Assembly: GCA_012031145.1 (NCBI GenBank)
Contig: JAAUUH010000012.1
Location: 1 to 45,435, forward strand
DNA length: 45,435 nt
Source of the DNA: Oscillatoriales cyanobacterium SM2_2_1
Lineage (GTDB): Bacteria > Cyanobacteriota > Cyanobacteriia > Pseudanabaenales > Pseudanabaenaceae
Direction of reading: 5' to 3'
Position 1 is the first letter of the stretch, and every line of letters begins with the position of its first letter. Shown piece by piece: positions 17,125-26,547 of this stretch. Both the position numbers and the translations under genes were made by a program. The notes below the pieces were generated by a model, which did no database searches, was not told the DNA's origin, and saw only the letters and a list, made by a program, of their open reading frames with translations.

Positions 17125-18477
17125 ATGCTGAGAGGTTTGCTGGCACTACTGGGGGCGATCGCCATCATATTTTCGCCCACCAGTCCTGTATTTGCTTTTT
17201 GCGGGTTTTATGTAGCCCAAGCAGATGCCAAATTGTTCAATCGGGCTTCCCAGGTGGTGATTGCCCGGGATGGCAACCGCACAATTCTCACCATGGCCAA
17301 TGACTATCAGGGGGAATTGAAGGATTTTGCCCTGGTGGTGCCAGTCCCGGTAGTACTGAAGCAAGAACAGGTGCGGATTGGCGATCAGAACATCATCAAC
17401 CGTCTGGATGCCTTTAGTGCCCCCCGACTCGTGGAGTACTTTGACGAAAATCCCTGCGATGCAGTAGTTCTGAGGGCTGTACCGGCACCTTCTAGCGCCG
17501 CCCTCGAAAGCGCAGTCGCCAATCAGGGCAATGCGGCCCGGTTGGGGGTGACCATTGAAGAAAAATTTAGCGTCGGCGAATATGACATTCTGATCTTGAG
17601 CGCCAAGGAGTCCGATGGTTTGGAAACTTGGTTAACTCAAAATGGCTACCGCATTCCCGCTGGGGCGCGATCGCTGCTCCAACCCTATATTCGCCAACAG
17701 ATGAAGTTCTTTGTGGCTAAGGTCAACCTCAAGGAGTTCAGCCGCAGTGGAGCCCAGAGTTTGCGCCCGCTGATGATGGCTTTTGAGTCCCCCAAGTTTA
17801 TGCTGCCCATTCGGTTGGGGATGGTCAATGCCAACGGCACCCAAGACGTGATCGTTTACCTGTTGACGCCCCGGGGACAGGTGGAAGTGGCCAATTACCG
17901 TACCGTCAAGGTGCCTTCCAATGTCACGATTCCGGTCTATGTCAAAACAGAATTTGGTCGGTTTGCCCAAGCCATGTTCCAAACGGCCTATGAGCGAGAA
18001 GGGCGGAACGTGGCGTTTTTAGAATACGCCTGGGATATGTCCAATTGTGATCCCTGTAGCGCCGAACCCTTGACACCCGAAGAACTGCGCCAAGCGGGGG
18101 TATTTTGGCTCGATGGCGATCGCCCCACCCACTCCTTAGCACCATCCCGTCGCCCAGTTCGCCAACCGCCCACCAGCCGTGCCTACATCACCCGCCTCCA
18201 TGTGCGGTACACCCGTGATCGGTTTCCCGAAGACCTGATCTTTAAACAAACCAACAACAACGAGCTATTCCAAGGACGCTATGTTTTGCAGCACCCCTTT
18301 CGGGGCACGGCAACTTGCGAGGCGGCCAAGGCCTACCAGCGATCGCTGCCAAAGCGCTTGGAGCGCGAGGCCCAAACCCTTGCCAATCTCACAAATTGGG
18401 ACATCACCACAATTCGGCGACGCATGAATCTGTCCAGCTTGGACGCTATTCCCTTTTGGCGACGCCTTTGGCGTTAG
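17125..18477 (+). CDS. Exported DUF2330 protein
   Basis: The 450-residue protein begins with a signal peptide (hydrophobic residues about 3-24, with an ALA-like cleavage region PVFAF). The mature part starts CGFYVAQADAKLFNRASQVVIARDGNRT, the recognisable opening of DUF2330. It continues with the conserved MANDYQGELKDFALVVPVP segment and a CDPC motif (about residue 310) in the region NCDPCSAEPLTPEEL. Four or more cysteines in the predicted exported part could form disulfides. No enzymatic function is known for the family. The gene follows the RnfD-like gene on the same strand, and the spacer carries short tandem repeats. A GGAGGA-like ribosome binding site (about 17112-17118) precedes the ATG. 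Confidence 0.88.
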   Translation: MLRGLLALLGAIAIIFSPTSPVFAFCGFYVAQADAKLFNRASQVVIARDGNRTILTMANDYQGELKDFALVVPVPVVLKQEQVRIGDQNIINRLDAFSAPRLVEYFDENPCDAVVLRAVPAPSSAALESAVANQGNAARLGVTIEEKFSVGEYDILILSAKESDGLETWLTQNGYRIPAGARSLLQPYIRQQMKFFVAKVNLKEFSRSGAQSLRPLMMAFESPKFMLPIRLGMVNANGTQDVIVYLLTPRGQVEVANYRTVKVPSNVTIPVYVKTEFGRFAQAMFQTAYEREGRNVAFLEYAWDMSNCDPCSAEPLTPEELRQAGVFWLDGDRPTHSLAPSRRPVRQPPTSRAYITRLHVRYTRDRFPEDLIFKQTNNNELFQGRYVLQHPFRGTATCEAAKAYQRSLPKRLEREAQTLANLTNWDITTIRRRMNLSSLDAIPFWRRLWR

Positions 18478-18579
18478 GAATTCATCACACGTTGGGGGCG
18501 CGGCGGTTCTCCTCCCCCTGCCCCATCTGACATGAGGTGCTAAGATACAGCAAAAGACGTATGTTTCCCCCCGAAAGCC

Positions 18580-18837
18580 ATGCTCTTAGACACGCTGACC
18601 ATTCGGCACTATCAGAAACTCACAGATTCGCTCCTAGAACTGTGGGATCGGGGTTATCGCTCTCCCGATGAGCTTCGTATGTTTGTAGATGGCTATCTGG
18701 CGGCATTACGCATTGCCAAAGCAATTGAGGTGCATCACATCCATCGCCTAGAGGAAGAAGTGGTGCGGTTTCTTTACGATCCGTCCAATTTTTCTGTGGT
18801 TTTTGAACCAGAAGTTGAAACAGAGTTCGAGAGGTAA
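18580..18837 (+). CDS. Small conserved cyanobacterial protein (DUF6761-like)
   Basis: The 85-residue protein (TIRHYQKLTDSLLELWDRGYRSPDELRMFVDGYLAALR, quoted here in parts: TIRHYQKLTDSLLELW then DELRMFVDGYLAALR) matches my memory of a short all-helical family conserved in cyanobacteria. Function is unknown. There is no signal peptide or metal motif. It ends in HRLEEEVVRFLYDPSNF followed by an acidic tail. Its last 64 bp overlap the 3' end of rsmG on the opposite strand. A possible -10 element (TAAGAT) lies about 40 bp upstream. Confidence 0.75.
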   Translation: MLLDTLTIRHYQKLTDSLLELWDRGYRSPDELRMFVDGYLAALRIAKAIEVHHIHRLEEEVVRFLYDPSNFSVVFEPEVETEFER

Positions 18838-19454
18838 AGACAGTGGCGGATACCGCCCGAAAGTGGGGTTTTGGTGGCGGTTGCCCGCATCAGGACACAT
18901 TGCCGGTTTTGGATTAGCGCTGCGAGATCCGTTTCCTCCTGCTCAGACCATTGTCCCCGGTACAGAACCGCCAGGCCCTGGGGTGCAAGAAATGGTAAGG
19001 CATAGTGGAGGCAGGTTTTAAGGTCTGCGACCGCCCGGACGGTGGCGAGATCATAGGCGTGGCGAAAGGGGCGCTGCTGGTTGAGGTGTTCCGCCCGGTC
19101 TGCAACGGCCCGCACATTTTTAAGCCCTAGGCGGTCGATGGTCTCCGTGAGGAAGGCAGCTTTTTTCTGGCGGCTCTCGACCAGGGTAATTTGCCAATGG
19201 GGTTTGGCAATGGCAATCGGTAGACCCGGAAAACCGGCACCACTGCCAATATCAATCACGTTGAGAGCATGGACTGTAAAGTAGGGGGCTATGCCCCAGA
19301 GAGAGTCCCAGAGGTGCTTTTCCCAAAAATTTTCACGGGTGGTGATCCGCGTCAGATTTAATCGCTCGTTGCCAGCAATAACGCAATCGTACAGGTTCCC
19401 AAACAGTTCCTCTTGCTGGGGGGTGAGGGGAAAATCGTCCCACATGGGTAGCAT
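18774..19454 (-). CDS. rsmG: 16S rRNA (guanine-527-N7) methyltransferase
   Basis: RsmG methylates N7 of G527 in 16S rRNA using S-adenosylmethionine. The 226-residue protein has the SAM-binding motif VIDIGSGAGFPGLPIAI (about residues 65-81), the VESRQKKAAFL segment, and ATVRAVADL with the conserved Arg/Ala region. The family-like part ends near RHCLYL (about residue 208). The last 18 residues are low-complexity (Ser, Thr, Lys) and are read antisense through the end of the convergent 18580-18837 gene, giving a 64-bp tail-to-tail overlap. ATG 19445 is an alternative start three codons in. Confidence 0.95.
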   Translation of the reverse strand: MLPMWDDFPLTPQQEELFGNLYDCVIAGNERLNLTRITTRENFWEKHLWDSLWGIAPYFTVHALNVIDIGSGAGFPGLPIAIAKPHWQITLVESRQKKAAFLTETIDRLGLKNVRAVADRAEHLNQQRPFRHAYDLATVRAVADLKTCLHYALPFLAPQGLAVLYRGQWSEQEETDLAALIQNRQCVLMRATATKTPLSGGIRHCLYLSNSVSTSGSKTTEKLDGS

Positions 19455-19502
19455 TCATTCGGCTAACGATTACCTAGTCTACCAAGGGGGAGCCTTCTAG
19501 GG

Positions 19503-19772
19503 CTAGCGATCGCGAAATGCAGGACGCTCCTGCCTGGGCTTGGCTTTGTTTACCCGCAGCACTCGGCCCATCCACTCGGCTTCATTGAGGGCCTCAATTG
19601 CCGCATCTTCCTGTGCGTCTTCTTCCATATCCACAAAGGCAAAACCACGCACCTTGCCGGTCTCGCGATCAGTGGGGAGTTGCACCCGTTTAACGGCTCC
19701 ATATTCCTTGAATACCTCTAGCACGTCATCCTTGGTGGCTTGATACGAAAGATTCCCAACGTAGATAGTCAC
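19503..19772 (-). CDS. RRM-type RNA-binding protein (cyanobacterial Rbp)
   Basis: A single RNA recognition motif with RNP2 (IYVGNL) and RNP1 (GKVRGFAFVDM), followed by a short basic tail (KAKPRQERPAFRDR). Cyanobacterial Rbp proteins of this size bind U-rich RNA; some help in cold acclimation and in locating mRNA near thylakoids. The start is set at the GTG at 19772 because the family begins IYVGNLS within a few residues and GGAGAAG lies about 9 nt upstream. An upstream TTG at 19799 would add non-family residues and bury that site. The protein is then 89 residues. It stands alone between rsmG and thiE. Confidence 0.92.
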   Translation of the reverse strand: MTIYVGNLSYQATKDDVLEVFKEYGAVKRVQLPTDRETGKVRGFAFVDMEEDAQEDAAIEALNEAEWMGRVLRVNKAKPRQERPAFRDR

Positions 19773-19871
19773 AACCGTCTTCTCCAGCAGCAAAAACAAA
19801 AAAAAGATGAAAGTTTCCTTTCAAGCTAAGTCTACCGCCTCAGGAGGGATTCGGGAGTAGGCTTGACTACA

Positions 19872-20927
19872 TCAAAACCTAAAAAAAATCTCAATTTTTG
19901 CTCGGGACTGGTTCCTGAAGGCGACGGCGAAAGGTTTGGGCGATCGCTGGGGATCGTCGGCTGCCATTAGAGCCCGAACCACCGCAACCCGCTGTGCACC
20001 TGCTTCCCGGATGGCGGCTACATTTTCTAAGTCCACCCCGCCAATGGCAAAAAAGGGGCGATCACATTGGGCAGCGGCATAGCGAACATACTCAAAGCCC
20101 GCGGCGGATTTTCCTGGTTTAGTGGGGGTGGCATAGACCGGGCCAACGCCCACATAGTCGACATCGGTAGCCATGGCCGCCGATAACTCATCGGGATTAG
20201 TGGTGGACAGTCCGATCAGTTTGTCGTGCCCCAAAAGTTGACGGGCGATCGCCACCGGCAGATCCTGCTGCCCCAAATGCACACCATCGGCATCCACAGC
20301 CAAGGCTAGGTCGATGCGGTCATTCACCAAAAACAACACTCCAAACTCAGCACACAACCCTCTTAGGGCTTCGGCCAGGGCTAGGCGATCGCGGTCTATG
20401 CCTTCCTTTTCCCGGTACTGCACCAAATCTACCCCTCCCTCTAGGGCTGAGCGCACCACTGCCAGGAGGTTGGGAACCGGCATCGTCACTAAATACAGCA
20501 GGGAGCGGCTCAGTTTGTGTTGGCGATCGCCCATAGCCAGCCGCTGCTCCAAAGTATAGGCTTGATACCGCAGACCCTTCATGGCCGCCCCCATCAGCGG
20601 GTCATAGACTTTGCCATATTCCTCCAATACCCGCAGGGACTCCTGCAACCGCCCGCAATTGGCCCGCAGCACCGCTGGAATGTGTTCCCGGGTCTGCTCC
20701 CGTCCGTGGGTCAACTCCGTGCCCACATCGCTGGGGGTATTCCGCGCCGCCCGAAATTCTTCCCGATGCCACTGGGCTAGGGTATGGCGCAAGCCCTTGC
20801 ATTCGGCGGTCAAGTCCCGATCATTCCGACCCAATCGCCCCCATTCCTCCAGTACCCGCAATGCTTCCCGGGCTCGGTCAAGGTTGGCATCTAATATGCG
20901 GTAAAGAGAATGTCGCTCTATAGTCAT
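19872..20927 (-). CDS. thiE: Thiamine-phosphate synthase with N-terminal extension domain; C-terminal frameshift likely
   Basis: ThiE joins HMP-pyrophosphate with the thiazole phosphate to make thiamine monophosphate. Residues ~1-130 are the helical extension typical of cyanobacterial ThiE (with two ESLRVLEEYGKVYD/ALRVLEEWGRL-like repeats). Residues ~140-330 are the TIM barrel with VQYREK, LFLVNDRIDLAL, DGVHLGQQDLP, LIGLSTTNPDEL, GVGPVYATPTKPG and FAIGGV. The end is odd. After AADDP the present frame gives an arginine- and phenylalanine-rich tail ending EIFFRF. One extra base in the G4 run at 19949-19952, touching a HIP1 site (19940-19947), restores AIAQTFRRRLQEPVPSKN and a stop at 19891-19893, a normal ThiE tail. 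The catalytic core is unaffected either way. Confidence 0.93.
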   Translation of the reverse strand: MTIERHSLYRILDANLDRAREALRVLEEWGRLGRNDRDLTAECKGLRHTLAQWHREEFRAARNTPSDVGTELTHGREQTREHIPAVLRANCGRLQESLRVLEEYGKVYDPLMGAAMKGLRYQAYTLEQRLAMGDRQHKLSRSLLYLVTMPVPNLLAVVRSALEGGVDLVQYREKEGIDRDRLALAEALRGLCAEFGVLFLVNDRIDLALAVDADGVHLGQQDLPVAIARQLLGHDKLIGLSTTNPDELSAAMATDVDYVGVGPVYATPTKPGKSAAGFEYVRYAAAQCDRPFFAIGGVDLENVAAIREAGAQRVAVVRALMAADDPQRSPKPFAVAFRNQSRAKIEIFFRF

Positions 20928-21030
20928 TCAAAATTCCGAGAAGAATCATGTTCCAGAATACGCCCCCTGCTCACTTTCGGTAAAATTCAGATCAGTCCTG
21001 CGATCGCAATAACCTACTCTTTCTGATCCT

Positions 21031-21393
21031 ATGGAATCCCTCAATGTGCTCGGCACCGCCTTAGAACTTTGCTGCACCAATCCCCTCACCGGTTTTTACC
21101 GCACTGGTAGTTGTGAAACCGGCCCCGATGATCGCGGAGTACACACGGTCTGCGCCCAAGTGACGGCTGAATTTCTCCAGTACACCCGCACCCAAGGTAA
21201 TGACCTTTCCACAGCCACCACCTTTTTCCCTGGGCTCAAGCCGGGCGATCGCTGGTGCCTTTGTGCCGGGCGCTGGCTAGAAGCTAAAGATGCTGGTGTC
21301 GCCCCACCAGTCATCCTAGCCGCCACCCACAAAGCCACCCTTCACATCGTGCCTCTTGAGGTGCTCCGTGCCCATGCCCATGATGCGCTGTGA
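21031..21393 (+). CDS. DUF2237 family protein
   Basis: The 120-residue protein matches DUF2237 well: NVLGTALELCCTNPLTGFYR at the start, then GSCETGPDDRGVHTVCAQVT, GNDLSTATTFFPGLKPGDRW and CLCAGRWLEA. Several cysteines and the GDRWCLCA motif are family hallmarks. The fold and role are unknown; it is usually a small cytoplasmic protein. It is divergent from thiE across 103 bp and followed by a 239 bp gap in which I saw nothing coding. Confidence 0.9.
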   Translation: MESLNVLGTALELCCTNPLTGFYRTGSCETGPDDRGVHTVCAQVTAEFLQYTRTQGNDLSTATTFFPGLKPGDRWCLCAGRWLEAKDAGVAPPVILAATHKATLHIVPLEVLRAHAHDAL

Positions 21394-21632
21394 TCTAGCG
21401 GATTTAGGTGTCAATAACCTCGCGACTCCATCGAGGGGATATCGAAAAGTTTTGGAACGCCTAGGGACTGGTTCATTGCCCCTGCAATAGGAGCAGCCAG
21501 TTCTGACACCCCCCTCCACTCAGGTCGGTTCCTGTCCCCAATGGTGTGTCGAAGTTTTTTCCGAGGGATACCGCCGCTTTGTCAGTTCCGCAATCAGCAA
21601 TGCCATAATCAAGGGGATTTCCTCCTTGTCCT

Positions 21633-22967
21633 ATGACTGCGACTGGCTTTGACTCCCACAATCCGCCCGATCCTAAGCTCATTGAAGCCTGTGTGCACTG
21701 TGGCTTTTGCCTAGCCACATGCCCCAGCTACCGGGTTCTAGGTAAAGAAACCGATTCTCCCCGAGGGCGGATTTACCTGATGGCCCGAATCAATGAACAG
21801 GAACTCCCCCTCTCTCCGGCGATCGCCCCCCATTTTGATACCTGCTTGGGCTGCCTGGCCTGTGTGACCACCTGTCCTTCGGGAGTGCAATATGACCAGT
21901 TAATTCGGGATACGCGATCGCAAGTGGCGCGCAACCATCCCCGTTCGCCCTGGGAGCGGGCGCTACGCACTCTGATCTTTCAAACCTTTCCCTATCCCCA
22001 GCGACTGCGCTGGCTCCTTGCGCCCCTAGTGCCCTACCAAATGCTGGGGCTACAGCGGTGGCTAAGGCAAAGTGGACTATTGGCAAAACTCCTGCCCAAG
22101 GCTTTAGTGGCGATGGAATCTCTGCTGCCGCCGATCCCGGTGGGCGCGTTTCGTGACCCCTTCCCCACGGTGATCCCAGCCCAGGGAACGCGCCGCTATC
22201 GGGTGGGAATGCTCCTCGGCTGCGTGCAACGGCTATTTTTACCCCATGTCAACGCGGCGACGGTGCGGGTGCTGACAGCCAACGGTTGCGAGGTGGTGAT
22301 TCCCCCCAACCAAGGCTGCTGTGCGGCGTTGCCCCACCATCAGGGCGAGGAAGCCCAATCCCAGGATCTGGCTCGCAAACTCATCGATGCCTTTGCCCCC
22401 TGGGATTTGGATGCGGTGGTGATCAATGCTTCGGGATGTGGACACACGCTTAAGGAATACGGGCATTTGCTGCGGGAAGATCCAAACTATGGTGATCGCG
22501 CCCAAAAGTTTGCCCATCAGGTGCGGGACGTTCAGGAATTTCTCGACCAAGTGGGACTCACCGCCCCGCTCCATCCCCTGACTACCGACGGTCAGCCCCT
22601 AGCGATCGCCTACCAAGATGCCTGCCATATGCTCCACGGGCAAAAAATAAGCCTCCAGCCCCGCCGATTGCTGCGTCAAATCCCCCAGGTGCAGTTGCGG
22701 GAGCCCGTTGATGCGGCCCTTTGCTGTGGCAGTGCGGGAGTTTATAACATTCTTCAACCAGAAATTGGCGCTGAATTGGGTCGGCAGAAGGTGATGAACC
22801 TCCACCAAACCGGAGCGCAAGTGATTGCTTCGGCCAACGTGGGCTGCATCACCCAAATGGGGCGTGCCATGAATCGGGATGAGGAGTTCCGTCTACCGGT
22901 CTTCCATCCCATGGAACTCCTTGATTACTCCCTGCGCGGGGAGGGGCTCCCCCTAGGCAGCAGCTAA
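21633..22967 (+). CDS. glcF: Glycolate oxidase iron-sulfur subunit (GlcF)
   Basis: GlcF is the electron-transfer subunit of glycolate dehydrogenase (GlcDEF), used in photorespiratory 2-phosphoglycolate salvage. The 444-residue protein has two 4Fe-4S motifs near the N-terminus, [14 protein letters not shown] and [14 protein letters not shown]. It then has two CCG-type domains ([15 protein letters not shown] and [11 protein letters not shown]), which bind further clusters or haem in this family. GlcD and GlcE are not adjacent, as is common in cyanobacteria. Other CCG-domain oxidoreductases, such as lactate-utilisation proteins, share the architecture, but length and motif order favour GlcF. Confidence 0.93.
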   Translation: MTATGFDSHNPPDPKLIEACVHCGFCLATCPSYRVLGKETDSPRGRIYLMARINEQELPLSPAIAPHFDTCLGCLACVTTCPSGVQYDQLIRDTRSQVARNHPRSPWERALRTLIFQTFPYPQRLRWLLAPLVPYQMLGLQRWLRQSGLLAKLLPKALVAMESLLPPIPVGAFRDPFPTVIPAQGTRRYRVGMLLGCVQRLFLPHVNAATVRVLTANGCEVVIPPNQGCCAALPHHQGEEAQSQDLARKLIDAFAPWDLDAVVINASGCGHTLKEYGHLLREDPNYGDRAQKFAHQVRDVQEFLDQVGLTAPLHPLTTDGQPLAIAYQDACHMLHGQKISLQPRRLLRQIPQVQLREPVDAALCCGSAGVYNILQPEIGAELGRQKVMNLHQTGAQVIASANVGCITQMGRAMNRDEEFRLPVFHPMELLDYSLRGEGLPLGSS

Positions 22968-22981
22968 GAATTCCTGACCCT

Positions 22982-24883
22982 ATGTCGTCCAGTCTGCTGC
23001 AAAATCCTGACAAGCTCCAAGCCCGTCTCAAGGAAATCCCCATCGAGCCGGGGGTATACATGATGCGCGATCGCCACGATCAGGTGCTTTACGTGGGCAA
23101 GTCCAAGGCTCTGCGCCAGCGGGTACGTTCCTATTTCCGTGCCAGTCAGGAACTATCGCCCCGCATTGCCATGATGGTGCAGTTGGTCTACGAAATTGAG
23201 TTCATCGTCACTGACACTGAAGCCGAAGCCCTAGCCCTTGAAGACAACCTGATCAAGCAATACCAGCCCTACTACAATGTGTTGCTCAAGGATGACAAAA
23301 AATACCCCTACGTTTGTATCACTTGGTCGGAGGAGTATCCCCGCATTTTTATTACCCGGCGGCGATTTGCTGGCGAGGCCCGGGATAAATACTATGGCCC
23401 CTACGTGGATGTCTTCAACCTGCGGCGCACCCTAGGGTTTATCAAGCGCATTTTTCCCCTGCGGCAGCGACCCCGTCCTATCTTTAAGGATCGCCCGTGC
23501 CTCAACTATGACATCGGCCTATGCCCCGGCGTCTGTCAGCGGCTCATTTCTCCCGAGGAGTATCGTAAAACCATGCAAAAGGTCGCCATGATTTTCCAGG
23601 GTCGCACCCGCGAACTAATCGAACACCTCACCGCCAAGATGGATACTGCCGCTGCCGAGCTGGAATTTGAAAAGGCTGCTCGGCTGCGGGATCAAATCCA
23701 AACGCTGCGCTATTTGGGAGCCGATCAAAAAGTTTCCCTGCCCGACGACACCATTTCCCGCGATGCGATCGCCCTGGCCCAAGATGAACAGCACGCCTGC
23801 ATTCAACTATTCCAAATTCGGGCCGGACGCCTAGTCGGTCGGCTCGCCTTTGTGTCCGACTCCGGCGGGCATGACCCAGGCATGATGCTCCAGCGGGCCC
23901 TGGAAGCGCACTATCGGGGCTGCGAAGCCGTTGAAATTCCCAATGAGATCCATACCCAAGTGGAACTCCCCGAAGCTGATTTGCTCTGTCTATGGCTGGG
24001 CGATCGCAAGGGCAAAAAAGTCCAGATCACCACCCCCCAGCGGCAACAGAAGGCCGAACTGATCGAAATGGTGGAGCGCAACGCCCAGTACGAACTGGCC
24101 CGTGTCCAAAAGCAGAGCGATCGCAACCACCAAAGCCTCGACGGACTAATGGAACTGCTCGATCTGGAGACTCCCCCCCACCGCGTCGAAGGGTACGACA
24201 TCTCCCACATCCAAGGATCCGATGCCGTCGCCAGCCAAGTGGTGTTCCTTGATGGCATTCCCGCCAAGCAGCACTACCGCCACTACAAAATTCGCAACCC
24301 CGAGGTCATGGCCGGCCATTCCGATGACTTTGCCAGCCTAGCCGAAGTCATTGAGCGCCGCTTCACCAAATATGCCCAAGCCAAGCGCCAAGCCGAGAGC
24401 GAAGAAGCCTTCGATTTCAGCCTCCAAAATATGGACGACTACCCCGACTTGGTGATGATTGATGGCGGTAAAGGGCAACTGTCGGCGGTGATGGCAGTGT
24501 TGGAGCGCCTAGAGCTAGATCAGGATCTGCGGGTTGTTAGCTTGGCCAAAAAACGGGAAGAAGTATTTTTACCCCACCAGTCCCACCCCCTAAGCGTCGA
24601 TGCCGAGCACCCCGGCATTCAACTACTGCGTCGCCTGCGGGACGAAGCCCATCGTTTTGCCGTCACCTTCCATCGCAAAAAACGTAGCCAGCGGATGCAG
24701 CGATCGCACCTCGATCAAATTCCTGGACTAGGCCACTTCCGCCAAAAGCAACTCCTGGAAAAATTCCACTCCGTCGAGTACCTCCGCCAAGCCAGCGTCG
24801 CTCAAATCGCCGACACCCCCGGCATTGGTCTCAAAACCGCCCAGATTGTCCATGCCTACTTCCACCCCCACGCCTCCGAATAA
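22982..24883 (+). CDS. uvrC: Excinuclease ABC subunit C
   Basis: UvrC makes both incisions around a lesion in nucleotide excision repair after UvrAB loading. Domain order over 633 residues: GIY-YIG endonuclease ([20 protein letters not shown], about 21-40), a cysteine-containing segment, UVR helical hairpin (about 205-240, [18 protein letters not shown]), the RNase H-like second nuclease with [10 protein letters not shown] and [10 protein letters not shown], and a C-terminal helix-hairpin-helix pair ([16 protein letters not shown] and [15 protein letters not shown]). The full normal length is present. It starts 14 bp after glcF, so cotranscription is likely. Confidence 0.97.
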   Translation: MSSSLLQNPDKLQARLKEIPIEPGVYMMRDRHDQVLYVGKSKALRQRVRSYFRASQELSPRIAMMVQLVYEIEFIVTDTEAEALALEDNLIKQYQPYYNVLLKDDKKYPYVCITWSEEYPRIFITRRRFAGEARDKYYGPYVDVFNLRRTLGFIKRIFPLRQRPRPIFKDRPCLNYDIGLCPGVCQRLISPEEYRKTMQKVAMIFQGRTRELIEHLTAKMDTAAAELEFEKAARLRDQIQTLRYLGADQKVSLPDDTISRDAIALAQDEQHACIQLFQIRAGRLVGRLAFVSDSGGHDPGMMLQRALEAHYRGCEAVEIPNEIHTQVELPEADLLCLWLGDRKGKKVQITTPQRQQKAELIEMVERNAQYELARVQKQSDRNHQSLDGLMELLDLETPPHRVEGYDISHIQGSDAVASQVVFLDGIPAKQHYRHYKIRNPEVMAGHSDDFASLAEVIERRFTKYAQAKRQAESEEAFDFSLQNMDDYPDLVMIDGGKGQLSAVMAVLERLELDQDLRVVSLAKKREEVFLPHQSHPLSVDAEHPGIQLLRRLRDEAHRFAVTFHRKKRSQRMQRSHLDQIPGLGHFRQKQLLEKFHSVEYLRQASVAQIADTPGIGLKTAQIVHAYFHPHASE

Positions 24884-24947
24884 TTCCCCCTGCTACCGGT
24901 GTAAAATATCCACCGTATAGGCTTCCCAGGGCGGACAGGAAGGAACT

Positions 24948-26162
24948 ATGGACACAGGCTTTGCTCAGCAAAATATCCGTCGGTTAGCATCTGCAGGATT
25001 TGGAATTGCCATGGCAGGATTGGCACTCCTAGCGCCGATTCCCCACATTAGGGCATCCCTAGGGCGCAATGCCCAAATTACTCCCCCCTCCATTGCCGCC
25101 ACCAAACAGGCGCAAATGCCCGAACTACCAACCGTGAAATTATCTGGTGGACGGGTCGTGCAACGCACTGCCCTTTCCCGCGACGGAAGGTTTTTGGCCG
25201 CAGCGGGAACTGGAATTAAGATCTGGAACATTGCCAGAGCCCAGTGGAATCCCATCGGATCTGGGTGGGTCGAGACCCTGAACAGGAGCTCCGAACCGAC
25301 CGGAGAGATATCCTTTTCTCCCGATGGTCGCGTCCTTGCTGCGGCTTCAGGACGCATGGTGAAACTCTGGCGCACCGCCGATGGCACCTTACTCCGCAGC
25401 CTTGAGGGCCACGACAGCCGCGTCACGAGGATCACCCATTCTCCCGATGGTCGGGTTTTAGCCTCGGCTTCCACCGATGGCACCATCAGACTTTGGCTGG
25501 CCAATGGGGGTTCTCTCCGCACCCTTAAGGGCCATTCCGCCCCCGTTCTCGCCCTGGCCTATGCGCCGGATGGGCGAACCCTTGCCTCCACCGCCGCCGA
25601 CGGCACCGCGAGAATTTGGACCTTTGACGGCAGGCCACTGCGCACCCTCAAAAGAAACAGCAGAAGTTCTCGCCCTTTTTACTCTAGGCTTGCTTTCTCT
25701 CCCGATGGGCGGGTTTTGGCCGATTCCGATGGATCTTCGATTACCCTGTGGCGAACGAACGGCAAACCCATCCGCACCCTACCGGGACATCCTGAAATGA
25801 TTGGCAAGCGGCAGAGTCCAGGCATCGTCCACCACATTGCCTTTTCCCCCGACGGACGCTTCCTTGCCTCCTGTGGCGATGATGGCACGGTCAAACTGTG
25901 GCGCACTGCCGATGGTCAGCTCCTAAACACCCTCCAGGGGAAAGGCGGCGTAGCTATGCACCTTGCCTTCTCCCCCGACGGGCGATTCCTCGCCTCGGGG
26001 CACGGGGCAAAAGTCAGGCTGTGGCTTCCCAACGGTCAACTTTTTCGCACCCTAGAGGGGCAAAGCGATATCGTGAGACATCTGGTCTTTTCAGCCGATG
26101 GTCGCATCCTGTCCACGTCCGCCGGTCAGGTGGTGCTGTGGCGTCTCGATGCCCTAAGGTAG
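24948..26162 (+). CDS. Exported or anchored WD40 repeat protein, eight repeats
   Basis: The N-terminus has a hydrophobic segment (about residues 12-32), a signal peptide or anchor. After a linker (about 40-65), eight WD-type repeats can be counted by the FSPDGR-LA...LW pattern: ALSRDGRFLAAAG, SFSPDGRVLAAAS, THSPDGRVLASAS, AYAPDGRTLASTA, AFSPDGRVLADSD, AFSPDGRFLASCG, AFSPDGRFLASGH and VFSADGRILSTSA. This would make a seven- or eight-bladed propeller. Such proteins are scaffolds; no enzymatic domain is fused. Target and role are unknown. It lies 64 bp after uvrC and before a long non-coding gap. Confidence 0.9.
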   Translation: MDTGFAQQNIRRLASAGFGIAMAGLALLAPIPHIRASLGRNAQITPPSIAATKQAQMPELPTVKLSGGRVVQRTALSRDGRFLAAAGTGIKIWNIARAQWNPIGSGWVETLNRSSEPTGEISFSPDGRVLAAASGRMVKLWRTADGTLLRSLEGHDSRVTRITHSPDGRVLASASTDGTIRLWLANGGSLRTLKGHSAPVLALAYAPDGRTLASTAADGTARIWTFDGRPLRTLKRNSRSSRPFYSRLAFSPDGRVLADSDGSSITLWRTNGKPIRTLPGHPEMIGKRQSPGIVHHIAFSPDGRFLASCGDDGTVKLWRTADGQLLNTLQGKGGVAMHLAFSPDGRFLASGHGAKVRLWLPNGQLFRTLEGQSDIVRHLVFSADGRILSTSAGQVVLWRLDALR

Positions 26163-26250
26163 GAGTCTCTGGGCCAAGTTTAGGGAGGATACACCCGGCC
26201 CGGGGCTGTTGCGGTGAGGTTTAGGGGTTGGCTGGTCAGGTGCTCCCTTT

Positions 26251-26412
26251 GACCGTGAACCACCAACAGTGGAGCTGGAAATAAAATACTGCACCATTAG
26301 GCTCAACGATTCTCCCTTTGTCCTTCAACATTCGACCGTTAACCACCATTGGAGCCTAGGGGTTGAATGCACCTTTAGGCTTAACCATTCTTCTTAGGGG
26401 TGAACAAATGCT
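26251..26412 (+). repeat. Imperfect ~80 bp tandem duplication
   Basis: Unit 1 (26251-26333) and unit 2 (26334 to about 26412) share GACCGT-AACCACCA, TGGAGC, GCACC-TTAGGCT-AAC and ATTCT landmarks in the same order. A third partial match, CCGTTAACCGCC, occurs at about 26470-26482. The copies have diverged considerably, so this is an old duplication. Confidence 0.45.
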
Positions 26413-26547
26413 AGATTTTTTGCCGCGCTAGGAATTTGGAAGTGCAATTAAATGCAATTAATTAATCCTTGCCGTTAACCGCCGCCATAGCGGGGCATCC
26501 TCAGTCTGTTGTCACGATTCGGAGCTTGTGCAGGTTTCTTAGTCAGT

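Noticed and set aside
21394-21632. Possible degraded copy of the dispersed element (GTGTCAATAACC)
   Set aside because: Only about 12 bp resemble copy B, with no inverted ends or hairpins.
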